A DNA stretch of 64,000 nucleotides from Saprospiraceae bacterium (lineage in GTDB: Bacteria > Bacteroidota > Bacteroidia > Chitinophagales > Saprospiraceae). This document shows, one piece after another, positions 27,565 through 37,000 of the stretch. How positions within the stretch are numbered: the stretch's first letter is position 1; every line of letters begins with the position of its first letter. Under the pieces are notes generated by a model that worked only from the letters and a program-made list of their open reading frames with translations, searched no databases and was not told where the DNA came from. The position numbers were made by a program, and so were the translations under genes. The DNA lies in the NCBI GenBank assembly GCA_020629715.1, contig JAHDCU010000002.1, positions 186,001-250,000 on the forward strand, given 5' to 3'.

Positions 27565-29675
27565 AAATGATATTTAAAATTGGTATTTCTGCCATCATCT
27601 TAGCTACCCTATCGTTTACCGCTTGCAAATCAAATATGAATACCCAAAGCAACCATAAATACACCAATAGCCTTATTCACGAGACCAGTCCTTATCTACT
27701 TCAGCATGCCCACAATCCTGTCGATTGGAATCCATGGAATGAAGATGTATTGGCTAGAGCCAAAAAAGAAAACAAGTTATTGATCATATCGATTGGTTAT
27801 TCAGCATGTCATTGGTGTCATGTCATGGAGCATGAGTCATTTGAAGATTCGCTGGTGGCAAAGATCATGAATGAGCATTTCATCCCAATCAAAGTAGATC
27901 GCGAAGAAAGACCCGATGTCGATGATGTTTATATGACGGCATGCAATCTAGTGACTGGTCGTGGTGGATGGCCTCTCAATGCATTTGCCCTTCCCGATGG
28001 ACGCCCGGTATGGGCGGGCACATATTTCCCTAAGGATGATTGGATCAATATTCTAGAGCAATTCAATAAGCTCCAGCAAGAAAATCCCGACAAACTAGAG
28101 GAATCAGCTGATCAAATCACGAAAGGTATCAAGGCTCAAGATCAAATCACAGTTGCTACAGGAGAACAAACATTCACTTCACAAGAACTACAGCTAATTG
28201 GGCAAGCCTTCATGGGGCAAATTGATTATGTAGATGGCGGTCGTAAAGGTGCTCCAAAGTTTCCAATGCCTAATAACTATCAATTTCTACTTAAATATCA
28301 TCACCTGTATCAGGATGCCGAAGCACTACGAGCAGTGGATATTACCTTGGATAAGATGGCCAATGGCGGTATCTATGATCAGCTCGGTGGTGGTTATGCT
28401 AGATATTCCGTAGATGGATTTTGGATGGTACCACACTTCGAAAAAATGCTCTATGATAATGGGCAGTTGATAGAACTTCATGCCGAAGCTTATAAGCTTA
28501 CGCAAAAACCAATACACAAGGTAAAAATCAAGCAAACACTAGCATTTATAGAACGAGAACTCATGTCTGATGAGTTTGGTTTCTACTCTAGTCTAGATGC
28601 TGATAGTGAAGGCGAAGAGGGTAAATTTTACGTCTGGGATGCTGACGAGATCGATAGCATCATTGGCGATGAAAAACGAAGTAAAATATTCAAGCGCTTT
28701 TATGATGTCAAAAAGAACGGAAACTGGGAGCATACCAATATCTTAATGGTCAGTGAAAAGATTCCTTCCATCTTGGAAGATTTCGATATTGATCAAGCAG
28801 CCTTGACCAATATTGTAACTGAAGAGTCCATCAAACTGATGAAACATCGTGATACTAGAATTCGACCAGGATTAGATGATAAAATTCTTTGCTCTTGGAA
28901 TGCGCTCATGTTATCCGGATATATCAAAGCTTACGAAGCATTGGCAAATCCTCACTACTTAGACATAGCTTTGAAAAACATCAACTTCATAGAGCAAAAC
29001 TTCATAAAAGCTGACCATCGTTTAGATCGTAACTACAAAGATGGCAAAAGCACGATTAATGCATTTTTAGATGACTATGCTCTGCTGATCAAGGCATATA
29101 CCGATTTATACCAAGCGACTTTCAATGAAGATTGGTTAGAAAAAGCTCAGCAATTAACCGATTATGTTCACGATCACTTCTATAATCATGAAACTAAGAT
29201 GTATAACTATACTTCGGATGTAGATCCTGCGCTGGTTGCAAGAAAAGCTGAATTTGGTGATAATGTCATCCCTGGATCTAACTCTGTGATGGCTCGTAAC
29301 CTATATACGCTTGGAAGTTTATTATATAATCAGGGCTATCTTGATCGATCAAAGCAGATGCTGGCCAATATGAAGCCGCAGATCACTGGCACTAATCAAC
29401 CAAGTTTTTTCTCCAATTGGTGTCAGCTATATCTTGACTACGTACAGGCGCCATATGAAGTTGCTATTGTAGGACCTAATGCAGAATCAAAAAGAACAGA
29501 ATTGAGCCAGAAATACCTAGGTAATGCTATCATACTTGGTGGACAGACTGAAGGATCATTGGCACTACTCAAAAACAAACTTCAAGAAGATCGCACCATG
29601 ATTTATGTCTGTCAAAATAAGGCTTGTAAGTTTCCAGTAGAGGATGTTGAGAAGGCCTTGAAGTTGATGAAGTAG
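27561..29675 (+). CDS. DUF255 thioredoxin-like lipoprotein (YyaL/SPATA20 family)
   Basis: A 704-residue protein. The N-terminal thioredoxin-like domain contains the family signature [20 protein letters not shown], then the redox motif CHWC with Cys83 and Cys86, then [12 protein letters not shown]. The large C-terminal part has an (alpha/alpha)-barrel pattern as in glycosidase-like folds ([40 protein letters not shown]). Unlike typical cytoplasmic members it begins with a lipoprotein signal, [19 protein letters not shown], with the lipobox cysteine at residue 22, so it should sit in the periplasm or at the outer membrane. The ATGA overlap with the Hsp70 gene means coupled translation, odd for a cytoplasmic chaperone and an exported protein. 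Function of the family is unsettled. Confidence 0.85.
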   Translation: MKMIFKIGISAIILATLSFTACKSNMNTQSNHKYTNSLIHETSPYLLQHAHNPVDWNPWNEDVLARAKKENKLLIISIGYSACHWCHVMEHESFEDSLVAKIMNEHFIPIKVDREERPDVDDVYMTACNLVTGRGGWPLNAFALPDGRPVWAGTYFPKDDWINILEQFNKLQQENPDKLEESADQITKGIKAQDQITVATGEQTFTSQELQLIGQAFMGQIDYVDGGRKGAPKFPMPNNYQFLLKYHHLYQDAEALRAVDITLDKMANGGIYDQLGGGYARYSVDGFWMVPHFEKMLYDNGQLIELHAEAYKLTQKPIHKVKIKQTLAFIERELMSDEFGFYSSLDADSEGEEGKFYVWDADEIDSIIGDEKRSKIFKRFYDVKKNGNWEHTNILMVSEKIPSILEDFDIDQAALTNIVTEESIKLMKHRDTRIRPGLDDKILCSWNALMLSGYIKAYEALANPHYLDIALKNINFIEQNFIKADHRLDRNYKDGKSTINAFLDDYALLIKAYTDLYQATFNEDWLEKAQQLTDYVHDHFYNHETKMYNYTSDVDPALVARKAEFGDNVIPGSNSVMARNLYTLGSLLYNQGYLDRSKQMLANMKPQITGTNQPSFFSNWCQLYLDYVQAPYEVAIVGPNAESKRTELSQKYLGNAIILGGQTEGSLALLKNKLQEDRTMIYVCQNKACKFPVEDVEKALKLMK

Positions 29676-29738
29676 ATTTATTTAGTTCGTTTTAAAACTA
29701 TAATTCATAAACAATTCTATTCTTAGTATTTCGAGGAT

Positions 29739-30623
29739 ATGGCCAAGCAGATACCTAATATTTCTTTTGAAAAAAATATTGGAATAGGTGTAGAGGTCAT
29801 GAACTTTGGTGATTTAATTCGTAAATTAAAAAGCTCTAAAAATCATAATCCGTTTGATTATCATAGCATCAGATTCTATTTCATTCTTCTTATAGTGAAT
29901 GGTGAAATTGAGCATCATGTAGATTTTAAAGACTATAATTTAGTAGCGGGAGACGCCATTTTCATTTCAGACGGTCAAGTGCATAAGTTTTCTGAAAAAA
30001 TAGCCAATGCTGAAGGTATCGGAATAGTATTCGATAACTCCTATTTCGATAAGAGTAAATTTTTCTCTGGGAGACATAAATTCCAAAAGCTATTCAACTA
30101 TCATACTGAACATCCTATCATTTTAAGAGAAGAAATGTTTAACGACAATATCTTCGATATTGCTAATTGCTTATATGATGAACAGGTTCATCATGATGAA
30201 GCAATAAAGTATGAAATCGTGTATTCTCTATTGAAGATTTTACTATTGAAGGCTGAGCGAATAAAACAACTACGATCCGAGGACGCAGTAAGCAATAAAT
30301 GGCTAGAAATCTTTACAGAATTTAAGTTTCTTCTAGAAAATGAGTATCAAAAAACACGAAGTTCTAGGTATTACGCATCTAAGCTTCTCATAAGCTATAA
30401 GTTACTAAATGATATCGTAAAAAAACTTGTTCAAAAAACCGCTAAAACCTTTATCGATGATTTTGTAGTGATTGAAATCAAACGTCTACTCGTATCTACA
30501 TCACTATCTATCAAAGAGATAGCCTATAAAACTGGCTTTGAAGAACCAGCTAATCTCGTTAAATTTTTCAAAAAGAACACTTCAACTACCCCACTTCAGT
30601 TCAGAAAGCAGTTCAAAACATAG
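29739..30623 (+). CDS. AraC-family transcription regulator (first paralog)
   Basis: A 294-residue regulator. The N-terminal half is cupin-like (IEHHVDFKDYNLVAGDAIFIS, then DGQVHKF) and should bind a small-molecule effector. The C-terminal double helix-turn-helix contains SIKEIAYKTGFEEPANLVKF, then FKKNTSTTPLQFRKQ, the standard AraC recognition region. The neighbour at 31438 is a clear paralog with the same layout, and a methyltransferase gene lies between them. No promoter match close to TAnnTTTG is obvious. It probably controls genes of the plus-strand block that follows; that is an inference from position. Confidence 0.88.
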   Translation: MAKQIPNISFEKNIGIGVEVMNFGDLIRKLKSSKNHNPFDYHSIRFYFILLIVNGEIEHHVDFKDYNLVAGDAIFISDGQVHKFSEKIANAEGIGIVFDNSYFDKSKFFSGRHKFQKLFNYHTEHPIILREEMFNDNIFDIANCLYDEQVHHDEAIKYEIVYSLLKILLLKAERIKQLRSEDAVSNKWLEIFTEFKFLLENEYQKTRSSRYYASKLLISYKLLNDIVKKLVQKTAKTFIDDFVVIEIKRLLVSTSLSIKEIAYKTGFEEPANLVKFFKKNTSTTPLQFRKQFKT

Positions 30624-30795
30624 TTACACTTTGATCATTTTTAAGATCATTTTGATAATGTTTTCACTCCAATTAAGATCCAACTTTGTACCAACAAAGC
30701 ATAATACTGAGAGCATAAGCGAGATTAATAAAAACCCCTTCGCTAGCCATCTAAACCAGGCTTATGCCTATTCCTAATTTTTAATTGTTTTTCGA

Positions 30796-31428
30796 ATGAA
30801 TACATCACAAATAAGAAAAATAGAATCAACCTTAGGTGAATTATATGCTGATTCTAAGCTAGATTATATCAGAATGATGAAGAGTGCAGCCAAAAGTATA
30901 TTTGGTAGTTTTGAACCCTCCAACTTTAAAGATGTCTACCTCTCTATCAGTGAAAAGCAAGGAATGGATCTTGTAAAACTAATAAAGACAAAAAATATAA
31001 AAAACGTAGTAGAGTTTGGTACTTCGTTTGGAATCTCTACTCTCTTTTTAGCGCAAGGCATCCTTGAAACTCAAGGTAAAATCGTGACTACAGAATTAAT
31101 AGAATCTAAGGCTATAAGAGCCATAGAAAATTTCAAAAAAGCCAATGTAAATCACCTTATAGATACTCGTATTGGTGATGCAATGGATACCTTAAAAGGC
31201 TACGATCAATCTATAGATTTATTACTTCTTGATGGTTGGAAAGACCTCTACCTCGGGGTTTTTAAATTACTCGAGCCTAATTTCCATAAAAATACCATCA
31301 TATATGTGGATAATGCTGATATGCCAGAGACAAAATATTTCTTGTCCATTGTAGCACAGGAAACTCGATATAAGCAGGAAAGTCTATACGGCGGCAAGGT
31401 TGTTACCATCAGTATGATTCGAGAATAG
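30796..31428 (+). CDS. Class I SAM-dependent methyltransferase
   Basis: A 210-residue soluble methyltransferase with the Rossmann-type core of the O-methyltransferase/Methyltransf_24 group. The glycine-rich SAM loop is VVEFGTSFGIST, the acidic end of strand 2 is IVTTELIESKA, the motif IGDAMDTL gives the adenine-binding Asp, and strand 4 is IDLLLLDGWKDLY, an acidic post-motif I as in catechol-O-methyltransferase-like enzymes. The substrate cannot be read from the sequence. The gene starts 172 bases after one AraC gene and stops nine bases before the next, so it is likely cotranscribed with the second regulator. Confidence 0.85.
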   Translation: MNTSQIRKIESTLGELYADSKLDYIRMMKSAAKSIFGSFEPSNFKDVYLSISEKQGMDLVKLIKTKNIKNVVEFGTSFGISTLFLAQGILETQGKIVTTELIESKAIRAIENFKKANVNHLIDTRIGDAMDTLKGYDQSIDLLLLDGWKDLYLGVFKLLEPNFHKNTIIYVDNADMPETKYFLSIVAQETRYKQESLYGGKVVTISMIRE

Positions 31429-31437
31429 ATCTATGTC

Positions 31438-32310
31438 ATGAAAAAAGAAATAAAACAGATTCCTTTCACCAATCAAACAAACCCTAACTCATTCCTCGAC
31501 GTAGTGAGAATTGAAGAATTCATGACTCGTGAAATGGATCACGATATCGGTATTAATCATCAAGTGAATTTTTTTGTAATGATGTTTATCATAGAGGGAA
31601 AAGGTATTCATACCATAGATTTTACCGATTACACATACGATCAAGGAAGTGTTTTATTAGTCAGAAAAGATCAAATTCATAAGTTCCGAAGAGAAGCTTC
31701 TACCAAAGGCTATTTAGTAGTTTTTACTGAAGATTTTATTCTTAGCCACTTGAATAAAATACAAGCATCTAAAGCAATGCAAATGTTTAATGATGCGCTC
31801 AACTTCCCTAAAATACAGTTTCAGACTGAAGAAGATTTTGCGGATTTTCTCATCCTTATCAGACATCTGGAAGAAGAATATAATACTAAAGACGCTTTCT
31901 CAAAAGATATAACAAGAAGTGCCTTACATATAGCTATAACGAAACTGTTTCGAGTGAAATCGAAATATGACACTTACGTATACCAAAAAAAATATATAAC
32001 TCATTTTTTGACCTTCCAAAAGTTAGTAGAGCGAGATTGTTTTAAAAGTAAGAAGGTCAACTATTATGCAAGTGAAATGGGTATATCGGCAAAAACACTG
32101 AATAATATTGTTAGAAATATAATCAATGAATCCGCTAAGAAATTTATTGATGATATTTCGATCATGCAGATTAAAAGATTATTGATAAGTGCGGATCATT
32201 CTATAAAGGAAATTGCATACATGTCGGGCTTTAGCGACTCTTCTAATTTTTTCAAATATTTTAAAAAATACACAGATACAACACCAGAATTATTTAGACA
32301 GTCACATTAA
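31438..32310 (+). CDS. AraC-family transcription regulator (second paralog)
   Basis: A 290-residue regulator built like the first one: a cupin-like sensing half (GKGIHTIDFTDYTYDQGSVLLV, then RKDQIHKF) and a C-terminal double helix-turn-helix (SIKEIAYMSGFSDSSNFFKY, then FKKYTDTTPELFRQ). The two share the pattern (D)F-x-DY at the sensor and ISxKxLNxIVxxxxxxxAKxFIDD before the DNA-binding half, so they arose by duplication. It is nine bases downstream of the methyltransferase gene. The four-domain lipoprotein gene follows after 103 bases and is a possible target. Confidence 0.88.
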   Translation: MKKEIKQIPFTNQTNPNSFLDVVRIEEFMTREMDHDIGINHQVNFFVMMFIIEGKGIHTIDFTDYTYDQGSVLLVRKDQIHKFRREASTKGYLVVFTEDFILSHLNKIQASKAMQMFNDALNFPKIQFQTEEDFADFLILIRHLEEEYNTKDAFSKDITRSALHIAITKLFRVKSKYDTYVYQKKYITHFLTFQKLVERDCFKSKKVNYYASEMGISAKTLNNIVRNIINESAKKFIDDISIMQIKRLLISADHSIKEIAYMSGFSDSSNFFKYFKKYTDTTPELFRQSH

Positions 32311-32413
32311 CTCTTTTTCCATTTTTGACACTTCGGTGAAACATTATCACCATTTTAATCACCTCTCCCCTATTTATTTTTACTCTATCAAATTAAACTA
32401 AACCACTCTTAAA

Positions 32414-33865
32414 ATGAAATTTTTGAATCTTAACTATTTTATGGCATTTACCTTATTTGCAGTAGGTGCTAGCTGCTCACAGGCTGAAAATAATCCCATT
32501 ATGGAAGTAACAACTTTCCAAATCAAAAATGGAATCAGCTCAGACGTATTCAACCAGCGAGATGCACAGGTAACAGCAGACTACACAAGCAAACAGCCAG
32601 GCTTTATAAAAAGAACAAGCGGAGTAACCGAAAACGGCGAAATTGGAGTAATTGTATTTTGGGAAAGTATTGCTGATGCTGATGCTTCCATGAGTAAGTT
32701 TATGAAAGATCAATCTGTGGCTGATTATGCAGCTATGATCGATGGATCAACTATGACTCTCAAGAGATTTACAATGGACTCTAGTCTCGATGCACCCAAT
32801 AGCGACTTTGTAGAAGTAATGACATACAATCTTAATGCGGATGCTACTAAAGAGGCCTATCTAGCAATCAATAAAAAGGTAACCAAAGAAGTAACAGGTC
32901 CTAAACCTGGCTTCATACAACGGATGCTTGGGGAAAACGAGAAAGGAGAACAAGTTGTTGCTATATTTTGGGATAACAAAAAGAACTCTGATGCTGCACT
33001 TCAACCCTTTATGACGAATCCGATTGCAGGAAAATTTATGGGTATGATGGATCAGTCCACTATTTGGATGGGTAGATATCAAACGCTGACATCTCTACCC
33101 AAAGAACTTTCTAATAAGGACAAAGTAATTGCATTACTTAATAGTTTTAATACCGGAGACCAAAAGCCAGTATCTTATATAAATCCTGAAAAGTATATTC
33201 AACATAACTTAAGTATCGGCGACGGTCTAGCGGGTTTTGGCGCTCTAATGCAAAATGCCCCTAAGGGAGGCTTTAAAGCTGATATTATTAGAGCTTTCGA
33301 AGATGGAGATTACGTATTTACGCATACGAAGTATGACTTCTTCGGACCTAAAGTAGGATTTGATGTATTCAGATTTGAAGATGGACTTATAGTAGAACAT
33401 TGGGATAATCTCTTAGAACTACAAGATGCCAACCCGAGTGGTCATACCCAATTAGATGGTGCTACTCAAGTAACAGATTTTGATAAAACAGCTGAAAACA
33501 AACAAGTTGTAAATGATCTTTTGACCAATGTATTCATGAATGGTCAAATGGATAAAATTGCAAACTACATAAGCCCGACTACTTATATACAACATAACCC
33601 TATGATTCCTGATGGTCTTGATGGTCTCGGTAATGCTATGAAAGGAATGGCCGAAAAAGGAATGGTGATGGCTTACACTAAGATACATAAGACACTTGGA
33701 CAGGGTAACTTCGTATTAACTATGAGTGAAGGTACATTTGCTGGAAACCCAACAGCATATTACGATCTTTTTAGATTAGACAATGGAAAAATAGTAGAGC
33801 ATTGGGATGTCATAGCCCCTATTCCGCCAAAATCAGAGTGGAAAAATAATAACGGAAAGTTCTAG
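32414..33865 (+). CDS. Four-domain lipoprotein: two ABM-like and two SnoaL-like domains
   Basis: A 483-residue predicted lipoprotein (LFAVGASC lipobox) with an unusual make-up. Residues about 29-120 and 130-225 are two dimeric alpha/beta-barrel domains like antibiotic-biosynthesis monooxygenases: each has 'V.T/TYxxxxxxxxxFxxxx..KVTxx..kpGFIxRxxGxxExGExxVxxFW'. Residues about 233-345 and 360-470 are two SnoaL/NTF2-like domains: 'DKVIALLNSFNTGD..ISYI.PEKYIQHNL' and its copy 'KQVVNDLLTNVFMNGQMDKI', both ending 'FDVFRFEDGLIVEHWD' or 'YYDLFRLDNGKIVEHWD'. Both folds bind or alter small hydrophobic molecules, and neither needs a cofactor. Fusing two pairs in an exported lipoprotein is not a layout I know. 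A hairpin terminator follows. Confidence 0.75.
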   Translation: MKFLNLNYFMAFTLFAVGASCSQAENNPIMEVTTFQIKNGISSDVFNQRDAQVTADYTSKQPGFIKRTSGVTENGEIGVIVFWESIADADASMSKFMKDQSVADYAAMIDGSTMTLKRFTMDSSLDAPNSDFVEVMTYNLNADATKEAYLAINKKVTKEVTGPKPGFIQRMLGENEKGEQVVAIFWDNKKNSDAALQPFMTNPIAGKFMGMMDQSTIWMGRYQTLTSLPKELSNKDKVIALLNSFNTGDQKPVSYINPEKYIQHNLSIGDGLAGFGALMQNAPKGGFKADIIRAFEDGDYVFTHTKYDFFGPKVGFDVFRFEDGLIVEHWDNLLELQDANPSGHTQLDGATQVTDFDKTAENKQVVNDLLTNVFMNGQMDKIANYISPTTYIQHNPMIPDGLDGLGNAMKGMAEKGMVMAYTKIHKTLGQGNFVLTMSEGTFAGNPTAYYDLFRLDNGKIVEHWDVIAPIPPKSEWKNNNGKF

Positions 33866-33875
33866 ATATAACTTC

Positions 33876-33915
33876 ATAAATGAGATTATTACCTTTCTGG
33901 GCTAATCTCATTTAT
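33876..33915 (+). terminator. Terminator after the four-domain lipoprotein gene
   Basis: A perfect 13-base inverted repeat, ATAAATGAGATTA at 33876-33888 and TAATCTCATTTAT at 33903-33915, with a 14-base loop. It lies 10 bases after the stop. The stem is AT-rich, so termination may be partial. Confidence 0.6.
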
Positions 33916-34049
33916 CCTATACCAATATTGATTTATTAAAAATTCAGATCATCTGATCAGCTGGGATTTCTATGCTTAATCTATAGCTCGTGCCCCCAGT
34001 AAATAAGACAAAAATCTAACTCATATCTAACTAAATAACATCATATCTA

Positions 34050-37000
34050 ATGAAACATTTTTTTCTTTTAACAACAGCTATTTTGTTGACTCTCAGTAAT
34101 CTTATGGGTCAACTAAATGATATTAGCGTAGACGCAGCAACGTTTTATCCCGAAGACATTACCATTGTTAACAATGTTGCTTATGTAAGTAGTTTGGGGG
34201 ATGGTTCTGTTCGGTCCTTTGATCTTTTACAAGTAAATCCAATCGCAGAAACATTTGCAGATGCAGAAGCTGGCTATACTCAAGCTTGGGGTCTTAAAAG
34301 TGATGGAACCAAACTGCTGAGTATTTTAAATAATGCTGACTTCGGTGGTGGCATGTCTGGACCTGCCAAACTAGTAGAATACGATATTGCTACTCAAGCA
34401 AAAACTGGGGAGTGGGATCTTCCTGCTGGATCTATCGGTCACACCGTATCTATTGTCGATGGCAAGTATTACGTGGGTGATTTTGGGCAACCAAGAATAT
34501 TCGAAATAGACCCCTCCACTGATATCGTAAATGATAGTTGGTTTACCAGTACTGAGTGGGATCCTACGATTTCAGGTATGGGTGGGATCATATATAATAA
34601 CCAAGGTGGTTTTTATGCTTCTCAAGGAAATAAGTTATGGTACCTACCGATCTCTGGTGGTATGCCAGGCACCTTACAAGAAGTGACCATAGACGGTCTA
34701 GATGTAATAGATGCAGATGGTATCTCTTGGGATGATACTAAAAATATACTTTACTTCGCTACCAATGACACAGGAGATCCAACTAATGCGGGTACAGCAT
34801 CTAGAGTTGTATTTTCTGACGTGACTACGGCGACAGGAAGTATTATCGGTTCTGACTTTGATGATTCGTCAGGATTGTGGTTTTATAGAGATGGGGGCAA
34901 TGAGTACATTTTTGTTTTAGAATCTCAGTTTGGTGCTTTATTTGGCATCAATAGTTTTGAAGCTCCATTTAATATTGATGTAATCCAATTGCCTAGTTCT
35001 TCCGATAATACTATTTCAGTATATAATTCATTTGAAGATGCGACGCTTACAGGTGGAGCTCAGGCATTCTATGGTGCTGCTGGCCCTGTAGGAATATCTA
35101 ATGACGTCGAGTTTCCGCAGTTCATCAACTTCTATGATATAGATGTGACGGATTTTGGATTGACAATGACCTTATTCAATAATTCAGATGCAGCAGATCT
35201 TCTGCTTCCTGATGGTCGATTTGATAGATACTATTTTGCTTATGATGTTGATGTGTCAAATATTAGCATTTCTGGTGGTTCACCAGGATTAACTGTAGGA
35301 GCAAAAGTGACTCCTCTACCTGCAGGATACGAAATACCATTGGTAGATGCATTCGGTACTGGATTTCCGTTACCTATTACTCTTCCTGATGGAGGATTTG
35401 TATTAGAGCTAGGTGGAGGTACCGACCTGACAGATCTTGGTCAGACGATTAGTGTTGATTTTGGTTACTCAGGTGCGACTGTTTACAACTCATTTGAAGA
35501 TGCAACCCTTACGGGTGGTGCTCAAGCCTTCTATGGTGCTGCTGGCCCTGTTGTAATCAATGACGATTTAGAATTTCCTCAATTCATTAACTTCTATGAC
35601 ATTGACGTTAGCGAGTGTGGAGTTACGATGACCTTATTCAACAATTCAGACGCTGCAGATCTTCTGCTTCCTGATGGTCGTTTTGACAGATATTATTTTA
35701 ATCTTGAGCAAGACATGTCTAATATCAGTATCTCTGGTGGTTCGCCAGGGCTTACTGTTGCAGCAACTGTTACCGCTCTCGATCCAGGATTTGAGATTCC
35801 ATTATCTGATTTATTCGGTTCTGGTTTCCCGCTACCTGTGACTCTTCCTGATGGAGGATTTGTACTGGAGCTTGGTGGTGGTACAGATTTGACAGAACTA
35901 GGTCAGACGATAACGGTTGATTTTGGATGTCCAGTACCAGATGGTTTGGTAGTAAATGACAATGTATTATTCCCAGAAGACATCGTAATTGCCAATGAAG
36001 TTGCATATGTAAGTGGTTTAGGAGATGGTACGATTCGTACATTCGACCTTACGGAATCAAATCCAACAGCGCAGTTATTTGCCGAGGCAGAAGCTGGTTA
36101 TACACAGGCATGGGGAGTGAAAGTCGTTAAAGGTGGTACTGCATTGGTAAGCCTACTCAATAACGCTGATTTCGGTGGAGGTATGTCAGGACCGGCTAAG
36201 CTTGTAGAATACGATATCGCAACTAAAGCAAAAACTGCAGAATGGGATTTACCTAGTGGATCTATTGGTCACACTGTATCAATGGTAGACGGTAAATACT
36301 ATGTAGGAGATTTTGGACAACCAAGAATATTCGAAATTGATCCTGCTACAGGTACGGTTAATGATAGTTGGTTTACGAGTACAGAGTGGGATCCTACAAT
36401 CTCTGGAATGGGTGGTATCATCTATGATAATGATGGTGGTTTCTATGCTTCGCAAGGTAACAAGTTATGGTACTTACCGATAAGTGGTGGTACTCCAGGT
36501 ACATTGCAAGAAGTAACTATCGATGGTCTAGATGCTGTTGACGCTGATGGTATCTCATGGGATGATGCTAATAATACACTCTACTACGCCACTAATGATA
36601 CTGGAGATCCTGCTAATGTAGGTACAGCATACGAGCTAGTTTTCTCTGACGCTACCACAGCTACTGGTAAGGTAGTGGATTCTGGATTTGATGATTCATC
36701 AGGGCTTTGGTACTATACCAACGAAGGAGCCAGATACATCTTTGTATTAGAATCACAGTTTGGTGCTTTGTTTGGTATCAATGGATTTGAAGCTCCTTTT
36801 AATATACAAATTATCGAACTTGCTGACGGTACTCCAGATAATCTAACATCAGATGATCCTGATTTCTTCCCAGAAGATATCGTGATCGCCAATAATGTTG
36901 CTTACGTAAGTGGTCTAGGTGACGGCACAGTAAAGTCATTCAATCTAAACGAAGCAAATGCGGAGGGTAAGATTTTTGCCGAGGCAGAAGGTGGGTATAC

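Noticed and set aside
30538-30777. A 79-codon plus frame overlapping the end of the first AraC gene
   Set aside because: Out of frame with a strong gene for most of its length and with no sign of coding beyond it.
35014-35935. Tandem coding repeat considered as an insertion or mobile element
   Set aside because: In frame, no terminal inverted repeats and no transposase; it is a domain duplication.
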